Source of the DNA: Lutibacter sp.
GTDB lineage: Bacteria > Bacteroidota > Bacteroidia > Flavobacteriales > Flavobacteriaceae
Reading direction: 5' to 3'
DNA length: 64,000 nucleotides
Assembly (NCBI GenBank): GCA_027449025.1
Contig: DAIDMK010000003.1
Location: 62,001 to 126,000 of the forward strand
Shown here: piece by piece, positions 16,578 to 24,453 of the stretch
Layout: each line of letters starts with the position of its first letter
Position numbering within the stretch: the stretch's first letter is position 1
Program-made: the position numbers and the translations under genes
Notes under the pieces: model-generated
The model's database searches: none
Told to the model about the DNA's origin: nothing
Seen by the model: only the letters and a program-made list of their open reading frames with translations

Positions 16578-17284
16578 TGAAGTGCATAATTATTGATGAT
16601 GAGCCCTTAGCTTTAGAACTATTGGAAGATTTCGTGTCTAAAGTTCCTAATTTAAAACTAGTTTCATGCTGCTCAAATGCAATTGAAGCAGTATCAATTT
16701 TACAAAATAATAAAATAGACTTAATTTTTTTGGATATTGAAATGCCTGATTTTTCGGGTATTGAGTTTATAAAATCCTTAGAAGCTAAGCCATTATTTAT
16801 TTTTACAACTGCTTATTCCCATTATGCCATTGAAGGGTTCAATTTAAATGCCGTGGATTATTTAGTAAAACCAATTCCTTTTCACCGTTTTTTAAAAGCA
16901 GTTAACAGAGCACAAGAGCTTTATTCTTTAAAAAAAGAAGAGAATTTGCCTTCCATTAAAACTTTAAGCCCCCTAAATTTTATTTTTGTTAAATCAGATT
17001 ATGAGAACATAAAGTTGAATTTTGACGACATTAAATATTTTGAAGGCTTAAAAGATTATATAAAAATATTTTCCACCTCACATAAACCGATTTTGACCTT
17101 AAGCAATTTCAAAAAAATTGAAGAAAAATTGCCCGATGATATATTTATTAGAGTGCATAGGTCATACATAGTTTCATTAAAGCACATAAATTCCGTTCAA
17201 CGAAACAGAATACTTATTGATGGAGTTAGGATTCCAATCGGGCAAAATTATAAAGATGAATTTATTAAAAAAATTGGTGGGTAG
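16574..17284 (+). CDS. LytTR-family response regulator
   Basis: Residues 1-120 form a receiver domain with IIDDEP near the start, phospho-acceptor Asp54 in IFLDIEMPDFSG, and Lys in VDYLVKPIPF. Residues about 135-236 form a LytTR DNA-binding domain (FVKSDYENIKL, IRVHRSYIVSLKHI, IPIGQNYKDEF). It is the cognate regulator of the kinase at 15528 by overlap and family pairing, and possibly also of the chimeric kinase. It ends 33 bases from the convergent PycTM gene with no clear terminator between. Confidence 0.95.
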   Translation: MMKCIIIDDEPLALELLEDFVSKVPNLKLVSCCSNAIEAVSILQNNKIDLIFLDIEMPDFSGIEFIKSLEAKPLFIFTTAYSHYAIEGFNLNAVDYLVKPIPFHRFLKAVNRAQELYSLKKEENLPSIKTLSPLNFIFVKSDYENIKLNFDDIKYFEGLKDYIKIFSTSHKPILTLSNFKKIEEKLPDDIFIRVHRSYIVSLKHINSVQRNRILIDGVRIPIGQNYKDEFIKKIGG

Positions 17285-17317
17285 CCGTTTTTTGATAAGA
17301 TTCGCTTTTCATTTAGT

Positions 17318-17893
17318 TTATAAGTCTATAGTCTGTAAAACATAGGCAATTGTTGCGACTAGTCCAATCAAAAAAATAATGACAGAAAGAGTCAAAATTC
17401 TTTGTTTAATACTGATAACTTTTCCTAAGAAATAAAGATCACTAATCATTTCATCATAAATGTTTTGTCCTTTTAACATAATACGCTTAAATTCTTGTTG
17501 AAACTCCTCTAAAGATTCTTTCGAGAAATTTTCAGCATATAGCGCCCCCTTATAACCACTTTTATTAAATGATTTACCAAAGTAACGATAAGGCAACATA
17601 CTAAACAAAGCAAAAATCATAGATAGCATACTGCTAATTACCAATATTCTGGTTCCTGTGTTAACTGTAACTACTTTTGTTCCATAATTGAAAAAATGAA
17701 TACCAAAAAAAATAGACGTTATAATAGAATTTACGGTAAGTATAATTTTGGCCTTATTATCAACCATTTTTAAAAGGGTGTAATGATTTTTTGAAACATT
17801 CCTGAAAAGAGTTTGTATGCCTCGAGCATCAAATTTTTGAAGTTTTTCTTTCTTTATTTTTGGTGAGTTGGTTTTTTTATCTTCGTTTTTCAT
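17318..17893 (-). CDS. PycTM-like (DUF5706) membrane protein, Pycsar-effector type
   Basis: A 191-residue protein with three hydrophobic segments (about residues 49-67, 84-103 and 167-187). It carries the PycTM/DUF5706 landmarks RNVSKNHYTLLKMVDNKAKIILTVN... (first part RNVSKNHYTLLKMVDNKA), NFSKESLEEFQQ and MISDLYFLGKVI. In known Pycsar systems such proteins disrupt the membrane on binding a cyclic pyrimidine nucleotide made by a neighbouring cyclase. No cyclase is visible in this window. A remnant of an ATP-cone nuclease gene overlaps its start by 17 bases, so its natural partner seems to be that nuclease. Role in defence is inferred. Confidence 0.75.
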   Translation of the reverse strand: MKNEDKKTNSPKIKKEKLQKFDARGIQTLFRNVSKNHYTLLKMVDNKAKIILTVNSIITSIFFGIHFFNYGTKVVTVNTGTRILVISSMLSMIFALFSMLPYRYFGKSFNKSGYKGALYAENFSKESLEEFQQEFKRIMLKGQNIYDEMISDLYFLGKVISIKQRILTLSVIIFLIGLVATIAYVLQTIDL

Positions 17894-18060
17894 GATTATT
17901 GCTTTTTGTATTATTTAATTTTTTAGCTTCCTCAATTAATTAAGTGCATTATGACAGGTAATATTTTAATCTTTTAGGACTTCAAGTTTTGAATAAAATT
18001 CCTAAACTAAGATAACATTATTTTTAATTAATAGCCTATTTTCCAGTTTTTTTCCTGTTT
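17877..18060 (-). pseudogene. Remnant of the 3' end of an ATP-cone nuclease gene
   Basis: The sequence matches the last 170 or so bases of the intact nuclease gene (18838-19000): TTTTTTAGCTTCCTCAAT, then GCATTATGA, TCTTTTAGGAC and TTATTTTTAATTAAT in the same order. Read on the minus strand it gives NNVILV...IEEAKKLNNTKSNNHEKRR with stops and frameshifts. The frame ends inside the PycTM gene, a 17-base overlap. The 5' part of the gene has been lost next to the transposase remnant. Confidence 0.77.
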
Positions 18061-18165
18061 TCAACACAAACTTTAATTAAAAAACCTAAGCATCATAAAA
18101 AGAACAAATTAAGAAAAAAAAGGAGTGGTTTTGCGTGCCCCAGCACTTTTTTTTATCTTTAACTA

Positions 18166-18770
18166 ATGTTTGTTTGGAAGAAAAAATCCATCGTGGCGTA
18201 ATCAGCAGTCAGGTATTTACTAAATTAGATGAAAAGTCCAAACGGGTCAATATTATTAGAGTCTTAAGGATGCAAGAGCATAGGTTCACTAATCATAAAA
18301 GCAGAGAAATTTATTGATAGCTATGGTGGTCAACAGCCATTTTATTTTTCGACAGGAAACACACGATTATCAAAATCCATAAATTGTTTTAGGACAAGAG
18401 TATGGTAAGTACAGATGGTTACTCCTTGGCATATGAGAATTTTTAAGGTATAAGTTTGAATACTAACGATGCGTCTTGTTATTGACGCCTTTAAAGCCAA
18501 ATACAAACTTGATAAATTAATTATTGTGGCAGACTCTTGATTATTGCTTAACGATAAACTATGCGGCATATAAGGTTTATAAAGAACTAGAAAGACAACT
18601 CAAGGAAAAGAAATCGAAAATAAGCTCAGAAAGCCATTGATATTGCTTAGCCTGTTTATCAAATTACCGTGAAAACTGACAGTAACTATGTAAATCATAT
18701 TCTGCTTTTAACTGAAGAACAAAATCAATTATCGAGATTATTTGACTTTGGATGACTTCCTGTCGAAAAC
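18166..18770 (+). pseudogene. Decayed IS1634-type (IS4 superfamily) transposase
   Basis: Joining frames on the plus strand gives pieces of a DDE transposase: GVISSQVFTKLDEKSKRVNI, then LIIKAEKFIDSYGGQQ, then DGYSLAYENF, VIDAFKAKYKLDKLIIVADS (frames joined), AYKVYKELERQLKEKKSKIS and ILLLTEEQNQLSRLFDF. At least five frameshifts and stops plus a large internal deletion are present. No terminal inverted repeats or target duplication are obvious. It lies between the two halves of the duplicated nuclease/PycTM module. Confidence 0.65.
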
Positions 18771-18775
18771 AGGTG

Positions 18776-18857
18776 TTTGTATCCCGCTAAAATCAAGTTT
18801 TTGCAGTTTATCTTTCTTTATTTTTGATGAGTTGGTTTCATGATTTTTGCTTTTCAA
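18776..18857 (-). pseudogene. Remnant of the 5' end of a second PycTM gene
   Basis: From a TTG at 18857 the minus strand reads LKSKNHETNSSKIKKDKL then QKLDFSGIQT, against MKNEDKKTNSPKIKKEKL then QKFDARGIQT in the intact protein. The match stops abruptly at the transposase remnant. The start lies inside the 3' end of the intact nuclease gene (overlap 18838-18857), the same arrangement as at 17877-17893. Only some 25 codons remain. Confidence 0.72.
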
Positions 18858-19707
18858 GATTATAGCTTTTTGTATAATATAATTTTTTAGCTTCCTCAAT
18901 AACTTTAAGCGCATTATGATATGTGATATTTAAATCTTTTAGGACATCAGGATTTGAAAAAATTTCTTTAACTAAAATAACGTTATTTTTAATTAATTCC
19001 ATTTTTTCTTGTTTTTTTAGATTTGTTAAAACAGTAATTGGGTACAAACCAAATTCATCTATATTCTTGCTAATTCCGTTATTTTTTGGGTAATCCCAAC
19101 TAAACAAAGTTAAGTCAACGCTCTTGGCATAGTTTATGGCATCTTCTGTAAATCTTGTGTTGGTAACCAGCCATCCTTGTTTTAATTGGGTAGTTTTCCC
19201 AGAACTATTCCACTTCTTTTGAACATCAAGAAATCTTGAGTTAATATATAGTGGAATTTTAACATCACATACAGTTTTTGGACTCGAATGAAATTTACAT
19301 TCTATGGCATACGTATTTCCGTCTTTCTCGGCCAAAACATCAATTTCATGAGAAACACTTATGCCTGGTAATATTACGCTGACCTTGGTGGTATATCCCT
19401 TTTGTTTTAATAAGGCTCCAATTAATTTTTCAAAAGGGTAGCCTGAGGGACCTAAGTCAAAAATTGCTCTTTTTAAACTATATTTTGAAGCAGAGACTTC
19501 ATTGAGTTTTTTTAATAAAAAATAGGCCTTTCCATAAATCACATCAGATGATATTCCGTCGTAAATCATAGGGTGAATACTTTTTACAATGGTTTGGATT
19601 TCTTGATTAGTAGCACCACTTCTTTTAAGAGATTTTTTAAGTTTTTGTATTTCGAATGGCTCTAGCTCACCCGAATTCTTTTTTACGGTTATTATCTTTT
19701 TATCCAT
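18838..19707 (-). CDS. ATP-cone domain fused to a PD-(D/E)xK nuclease domain (paralogue 2)
   Basis: Same build and strong identity to the protein at 7471: ATP-cone in residues 4-88 (KNSGELEPFEIQKLKKSL, then VSASKYSLKRAIFDLGP), nuclease core with Asp123 in HEIDVLAEKDG and Glu136/Lys138 in YAIECKFH, then LKQGWLVTNTRFTEDAI and a helical tail. The fold suggests cleavage of nucleic acid under control of ATP or dATP levels, but this has not been seen for this family to my knowledge. Its 3' end overlaps the remnant of a PycTM start by 20 bases, marking a coupled two-gene module. It lies 61 bases downstream of the ABC transporter operon on the same strand. Confidence 0.86.
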   Translation of the reverse strand: MDKKIITVKKNSGELEPFEIQKLKKSLKRSGATNQEIQTIVKSIHPMIYDGISSDVIYGKAYFLLKKLNEVSASKYSLKRAIFDLGPSGYPFEKLIGALLKQKGYTTKVSVILPGISVSHEIDVLAEKDGNTYAIECKFHSSPKTVCDVKIPLYINSRFLDVQKKWNSSGKTTQLKQGWLVTNTRFTEDAINYAKSVDLTLFSWDYPKNNGISKNIDEFGLYPITVLTNLKKQEKMELIKNNVILVKEIFSNPDVLKDLNITYHNALKVIEEAKKLYYTKSYNLEKQKS

Positions 19708-19768
19708 ATCGTCTTCTTTTGTTTACTACATCATTATATTTTTTAGTACTATCTATTATAAATTCTTG

Positions 19769-20455
19769 TTAAGTAGTGTGAATTAGTTTCCCATCAGCCA
19801 ATTCTATAATTCTATTGGAGGCTTTTGCAAAATCATTATCGTGCGTTACAGCAATAATAGTTTGCCCAAATTCTTTTGATAACTGATGAAATGTTTCAAG
19901 CACAATACTTGTGTTTTTACTGTCTAAATTACCTGTGGGCTCATCACACATAATAATTTTCGGATGGTTTATTAAAGCCCTTGCGATGGCCACTCTTTGT
20001 TGTTGCCCTCCAGAAAGTTTAGATGCTTGTTTCAATGCTTGATTTTTTATTCCTAAAAGATCCAATTTTTGATAAGCTTGTTCCTCTATTTCTTGAGGCG
20101 AGAATTTTCCAAGTTTTAATGCTGGAATCATTACATTTTTTAAGCATGTAAATTCTGGTAGGAGATAATGAAATTGAAACACAAATCCAATATTTTTGTT
20201 TCTGATGGCTGCAAGGTAATTGGGTTTTTGGCCGGTTATTTTTTCGTCGCCAATAAATAATTCGCCCTCATAATCGGTATCCATAGTGGAAAGAATATAT
20301 AATAAAGTCGATTTTCCGCTGCCAGATTTTCCAACCATCGTAATAAATTCACTTTCAAATACTTTAAACGAAACATCATCCAAAGCTTTAAATTTTACGG
20401 GTTGGTAAAAGTATTTACCTATTTTTTTTGTTTGAAGAATAACTTTTTTTTCCAT
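19769..20455 (-). CDS. ABC transporter ATPase of the LolD/MacB type
   Basis: A 228-residue ATPase with Walker A GKSGSGKST, signature LSGGQQQRVAIARAL, Walker B IIMCDEPTGNLDS and switch His in VTHD. It powers the FtsX-like permease at 20455, with which it shares one base of a TAATG stop/start overlap. Together with the adaptor and TolC genes upstream it forms a tripartite exporter at the inner membrane. Substrate unknown. Confidence 0.95.
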   Translation of the reverse strand: MEKKVILQTKKIGKYFYQPVKFKALDDVSFKVFESEFITMVGKSGSGKSTLLYILSTMDTDYEGELFIGDEKITGQKPNYLAAIRNKNIGFVFQFHYLLPEFTCLKNVMIPALKLGKFSPQEIEEQAYQKLDLLGIKNQALKQASKLSGGQQQRVAIARALINHPKIIMCDEPTGNLDSKNTSIVLETFHQLSKEFGQTIIAVTHDNDFAKASNRIIELADGKLIHTT

Positions 20456-21690
20456 TATTTTCTGAAGATTTCAATAGGATCAATTTTTGCGGCGCCAATT
20501 GCAGGAATATAGCCAGCTCCTAAAGTGATTAAAACGCCGAGAATAGCACCAATAAAAAATATTGGAGACTCATAGCCGATAGGGAAATATTCTCTGTCAC
20601 CACCAATATAAATACCGCTTACAAATTTAATTAAGCCAGCAGCCATCAGCAATCCAAATGATGTTCCTATTATTCCCATAATCAACGATTCTTTTAAAAA
20701 GATATTGATCACATCTTTTCCAGAAAATCCTGTTGCTTTAAGAATGGCAATATCATTTAGTTTTTCTTTGATAGTCATATTGATGATATTATAAATTCCG
20801 AATGCTGCAACCAATAAAATGGCTAATGAAATTGAACCAAACATAACCTGCCTTGTTTTTTTGTTAGACATGGATTGTTCATTTGCCGCTTGCCAGTCTT
20901 CTACTTTATAAATTGTCGAATTTTGGAGCTGTTTTGAAAATTTAGGAGCATCGTTTGGATCTTCAATGTTTACCAAAATATCTGTCAAATAACTTGAGCT
21001 TTTTTTCATCAATTGTTGTGATATGGCTAAATTTATATATGATTTAGTTAAATCGATATTCGAATTGCTGGTTTTAAAAATACCTTCTACTTTCATCATT
21101 TTTACCACACCAATAGATGAAGTAATATTTATATTGTCATGTAATTGAATGTTCAACTTTTCGGCAATTCCAACACCAATTAGTATTCCGTTAGATGTTG
21201 ATAAGAGATTTCTTACATCTCCTGCCAACATGGTAGATTCTATATTAAACATATCATTGGCTTCCAGTATATTTACACCAGAAGCTTCGCCATTTATTTG
21301 GGATATACCATTGTTATAAAAAATATTAACAGAAACTTGCGGAGTTACGGTAACAATATCGTCTTGTTTTTTTAAATCGGCTATAATTTTTTCAGGATTA
21401 ACAAGTGTATTGGATAAGTTGGCAATTTTAGGATTAATTATTACCGTAGTGTAGTCTGGTTTTATTTGCTTAATTAATGGTCTGCTTAAAGTATCATCTT
21501 GATATATTCTTAAATGAGGCTCGGCTTTAAACAGCGCTTCGTCAGAATAGTTATTAAATCCAACAACTAATGAAATCATAAAAATAAATATTCCAATCCC
21601 TACGGTTACACCCATGGCTGCAATCATTGTTTGCCTTTTGCGTGTAAGTAAGTGCGTTAAAGCGATCTCTGAATTTACATTTAGTTTCAT
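20455..21690 (-). CDS. FtsX/MacB-family ABC permease
   Basis: A 411-residue permease with one membrane segment near the N-terminus (GVTVGIGIFIFMISLVVG), a large periplasmic domain (about residues 45-285), and three C-terminal membrane segments, ending AAKIDPIEIFRK. This is the MacB/LolC build without the fused ATPase, which is the next gene. Its ATG follows directly on the two repeat units at 21695-21866, with ACAG between, so its leader is provided by the repeat. Confidence 0.93.
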   Translation of the reverse strand: MKLNVNSEIALTHLLTRKRQTMIAAMGVTVGIGIFIFMISLVVGFNNYSDEALFKAEPHLRIYQDDTLSRPLIKQIKPDYTTVIINPKIANLSNTLVNPEKIIADLKKQDDIVTVTPQVSVNIFYNNGISQINGEASGVNILEANDMFNIESTMLAGDVRNLLSTSNGILIGVGIAEKLNIQLHDNINITSSIGVVKMMKVEGIFKTSNSNIDLTKSYINLAISQQLMKKSSSYLTDILVNIEDPNDAPKFSKQLQNSTIYKVEDWQAANEQSMSNKKTRQVMFGSISLAILLVAAFGIYNIINMTIKEKLNDIAILKATGFSGKDVINIFLKESLIMGIIGTSFGLLMAAGLIKFVSGIYIGGDREYFPIGYESPIFFIGAILGVLITLGAGYIPAIGAAKIDPIEIFRK

Positions 21691-21694
21691 CTGT

Positions 21695-21778
21695 TTAAAT
21701 GTTATTTTTTAGCGGTAACAGATGCTGTTCGCCATTAATTATTCCTTTTTGTGTCAAAATTTGTGATGCTCGGTTCAT
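21695..21778 (-). CDS. Start-codon-linked repeat, unit 2 of the export operon: possible 27-residue cistron
   Basis: An 84-base open frame (MNRASQILTQKG... ending EQHLLPLKNNI) runs from ATG 21778 to TAA. It is followed by ACAG and the ATG of the permease gene at 21690. It differs from the neighbouring unit at only three or so bases. It shares both end motifs and exact length with the units at 13277-13454. Confidence 0.5.
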   Translation of the reverse strand: MNRASQILTQKGIINGEQHLLPLKNNI

Positions 21779-21782
21779 CTGT

Positions 21783-21866
21783 TTAAATGTTATTTTTTAG
21801 CGGTAACAGCTGCTGTTCGCCATTAATTATTCCTTTTTGTATCAAAATTTGTGATGCTCGGTTCAT
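21783..21866 (-). CDS. Start-codon-linked repeat, unit 1 of the export operon: possible 27-residue cistron
   Basis: An 84-base open frame (MNRASQILIQKG... ending EQQLLPLKNNI). Its ATG overlaps the TGA stop of the adaptor gene (ATGA, 21863-21866), so it sits exactly where a coupled downstream start codon would be. Its TAA is followed by ACAG and the ATG of the next unit. In an ancestor without the repeats the permease ATG would probably have had the same ATGA overlap. Confidence 0.5.
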   Translation of the reverse strand: MNRASQILIQKGIINGEQQLLPLKNNI

Positions 21867-22963
21867 TTTATTTTATCGGCTATAATAATGGTATTTTCAT
21901 CTAATCCGCTAAGTATTTCTGCCCAATCATTAGAAATAAAACCTGTTTCAACAATTATTTCATCGCCTCCTTTTAATTTAACTTTATTGCCATATCCAAG
22001 ATAATTTCGCGGAATCACTAAAGCATTATTTTTATTTTCTATAACAATATTTCCTTGGAGTTGGGTTCCGGAAATATTAAAGTCTAATTTATTTTCAAAT
22101 GCTACTTTGCAATAAAACGATTGTGTTTGTTCATCGAATGCCGGATATATTTCGGTCACAATTCCATTGTATGTTTTTTGTAATTGCGTGTTTAGTTGAA
22201 TGATTACGGCTTGTCCAAGTTTTACTTTGGAAATATTGCTTTCATCAACACTTAACAAGGCATACAGTTTTTCCTGGCTTCCTATTACTGCGATAATGTC
22301 TCCTTTTCTAATATAATCGCCTAATTCTTTTCTCAGCTCATATACTTTTCCGCCAACAACGGCTTTTATTTCGTTGTAATTTTTGGAAACGCGATTCGCA
22401 TCTTTTTGAGATTTTTGTATAATTAATTCTTGGTCGGCTTGTTGTTTTAGCAGTTTATAATTTTCCTGAAGCGACAGAAAATTGGTTTTGGAATTGTCTA
22501 GATTCAGCTTCATGTTTTCATATTCCAATTTTGAGACACTGTTCAATTCATATAATTTTCTATAGCGGGCTTCTTGCTTTTCGTCCTGTATAAGTTTTTG
22601 TTTGGCGAGTTCAAGATTAATTTCCGCTTGTTTAAGGGCAGGAGCGTTTGGGTTTGTGTTGGCAGCTGCAATAGTTAACAATTCATCAGCACTTTGGGCG
22701 TTAATAATACTTTGCTCATTGTCTACAATGGCCAATAATTGACCTATTGTTACAATATCTCCCTCATCAATATTCAAATTTTTGATATAGCCATCAGATA
22801 AGGAAGTCAAATTATATTGATTCTCAGGTACAAGAACCCCCGAGGCAAAAACAGTTTCTGTAACATCTTTGCGAATTGGTTTGGTTTCAGTTATTTTTTT
22901 CCCGCAAGAACTCACTAAAATCAGGACTGTAAAAAAGAAGATGGTTTTTATTGAATCTTTCAT
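21863..22963 (-). CDS. HlyD/RND-type membrane fusion lipoprotein
   Basis: Periplasmic adaptor of 366 residues with lipoprotein signal (FFFTVLILVSSCGKK). It has split biotinyl-lipoyl halves (GYIKNLNIDEGDIVTIGQLL and YELRKELGDYIRKGDIIAVI) around a long coiled coil (about residues 75-195), then a beta-barrel region. It joins the inner-membrane permease to the TolC channel. It overlaps the TolC gene by four bases (22960-22963) and the first repeat cistron by four bases. Confidence 0.9.
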   Translation of the reverse strand: MKDSIKTIFFFTVLILVSSCGKKITETKPIRKDVTETVFASGVLVPENQYNLTSLSDGYIKNLNIDEGDIVTIGQLLAIVDNEQSIINAQSADELLTIAAANTNPNAPALKQAEINLELAKQKLIQDEKQEARYRKLYELNSVSKLEYENMKLNLDNSKTNFLSLQENYKLLKQQADQELIIQKSQKDANRVSKNYNEIKAVVGGKVYELRKELGDYIRKGDIIAVIGSQEKLYALLSVDESNISKVKLGQAVIIQLNTQLQKTYNGIVTEIYPAFDEQTQSFYCKVAFENKLDFNISGTQLQGNIVIENKNNALVIPRNYLGYGNKVKLKGGDEIIVETGFISNDWAEILSGLDENTIIIADKIK

Positions 22964-24273
22964 TGTATAGAATTGTTAATTTCAATTTTTGATTTTGTAT
23001 ATAATAAATTTGCCAAGGCGGCACTATAATTTAATTGGCTGACCAACATATCGTCAAACGCGATTAGGAGTTTATCAGAAGAAAGAATAGCCGCATTGAA
23101 TTGATTTGAAGCCATTTGATAATTTTCTTCTTTTAGCAAAAAGATTTTGTTGGCTGTTTTAAATTGAGAATAGGCTTTTTCATAGTCTAAAACCAATTGA
23201 ATATTGGCAACGTCATTTTCATATTTTGTATGTTCGGCATCTAATTCTGAAATTGTTTTGTTGATTTTAGCACTTTTTGTTACTGTAAATCTGCTTATGT
23301 CGGGAAAAGGCATGCTTAGCCTTAATCCGATATATTGAGAATTTACCCAGTTGCTATTTGAATCAAAAAACTCATTTTTACTGTTCTGTTGCCAACCGTC
23401 ATAAGCCACAATTGAAACGGTTGGGTATTGAGCCAGTCTGTTTGCCCTCAAATCCTCTTTGGCCAAATCGGCTTTCAACAGTGACGATTTATGTTCCAAT
23501 TGATTGTTGGTTTGCAAGCCAATGTTAAATGGCTGGTTGTAATTAGCATTTTCAGTGATGGAAAGCTCCTCGTTTTGTGGAATATCGCAAAGTACTTTAA
23601 GAGCGTAATACTGTTGGTTGAGCGATATTTCTAATTGTGTCAACTTATCCGCTAAAGAGAGTTTGTTTATGATGGCATCATTTAAATCTTGTTGGCGTAC
23701 AATGCCTTCCGTATATTTATTTTGCATAATGGTTTGTAAAGTATCGGCCGTAAACAGATTTTTTTGAGAGATTTCAATTTGTTCTTTTAAGGAAACGATA
23801 TTGTAATAGCCCGCTGAAATAGATTCAAAAAGTGCTTTTTTTACAATCAAATTGTTTATATCGGTAAGTTCGGTATTAATTTTAGCGCTTTTTAACTTTG
23901 TCCAACTTACAGGATTAATGATGTCTATTTGTGGTGCGAAATTCAAATTCCCCATGAATTCCTGTCCGGTTGTTACTTCTTTAAAAGTGCCCGGTTCACC
24001 ACCAAATGCTTCCGCAGGAAAATAAGTAACGGGCAACTTAACATTGTCCGTTAACGAAAAAGAGGTTTGCATTCTAAAATTTACCAAACCAGCTTGTGCC
24101 GAAATTTTTTGCCATTTCGCTAAAAGGACTTGTTGTTCTCCTGTTTTTATGGAAAAACTATGGTTTTCGGCATATTTAAAAAGGGAGTCAACTGAGTTAA
24201 ACTCCAATTTATTTTGAGCGTTTGAAAACTGGTTAACCAAAAGAAAACCAAATAGCATTAAAAGTTGTTTCAT
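22960..24273 (-). CDS. TolC-family outer-membrane efflux protein
   Basis: Signal peptide MKQLLMLFGFLLVNQFSNAQ, then two long alpha-helical coiled-coil halves separated by beta strands (SQYIGLRLSMPFPDISRF), the TolC pattern; 437 residues is normal. It is the first gene of the exporter operon TolC, adaptor, repeat cistrons, permease, ATPase. The 180 bases upstream separate it from the pyruvate kinase-like gene and hold short AT-rich direct repeats (AAATTTCATT, 24446-24472). Confidence 0.9.
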   Translation of the reverse strand: MKQLLMLFGFLLVNQFSNAQNKLEFNSVDSLFKYAENHSFSIKTGEQQVLLAKWQKISAQAGLVNFRMQTSFSLTDNVKLPVTYFPAEAFGGEPGTFKEVTTGQEFMGNLNFAPQIDIINPVSWTKLKSAKINTELTDINNLIVKKALFESISAGYYNIVSLKEQIEISQKNLFTADTLQTIMQNKYTEGIVRQQDLNDAIINKLSLADKLTQLEISLNQQYYALKVLCDIPQNEELSITENANYNQPFNIGLQTNNQLEHKSSLLKADLAKEDLRANRLAQYPTVSIVAYDGWQQNSKNEFFDSNSNWVNSQYIGLRLSMPFPDISRFTVTKSAKINKTISELDAEHTKYENDVANIQLVLDYEKAYSQFKTANKIFLLKEENYQMASNQFNAAILSSDKLLIAFDDMLVSQLNYSAALANLLYTKSKIEINNSIQ

Positions 24274-24453
24274 TATTATAATTATATATATCCTTAATGT
24301 TTACTTCCTTTTTTTAGGAACTCTGTTTTTTTATTCTTGCTTTAAATTATTATCCTAGATATTATTTTTCATTGTATTTAGATTGATAGGATACACCATC
24401 TATTATTGCATAAATTGATAAGACTAGCTGTTAATATTTTTTCATAAATTTCA

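Noticed and set aside
17318-19707. A complete Pycsar system
   Set aside because: A Pycsar system needs a pyrimidine cyclase next to the effector. No nucleotide cyclase domain is seen in the window, so only a PycTM-like protein is claimed.
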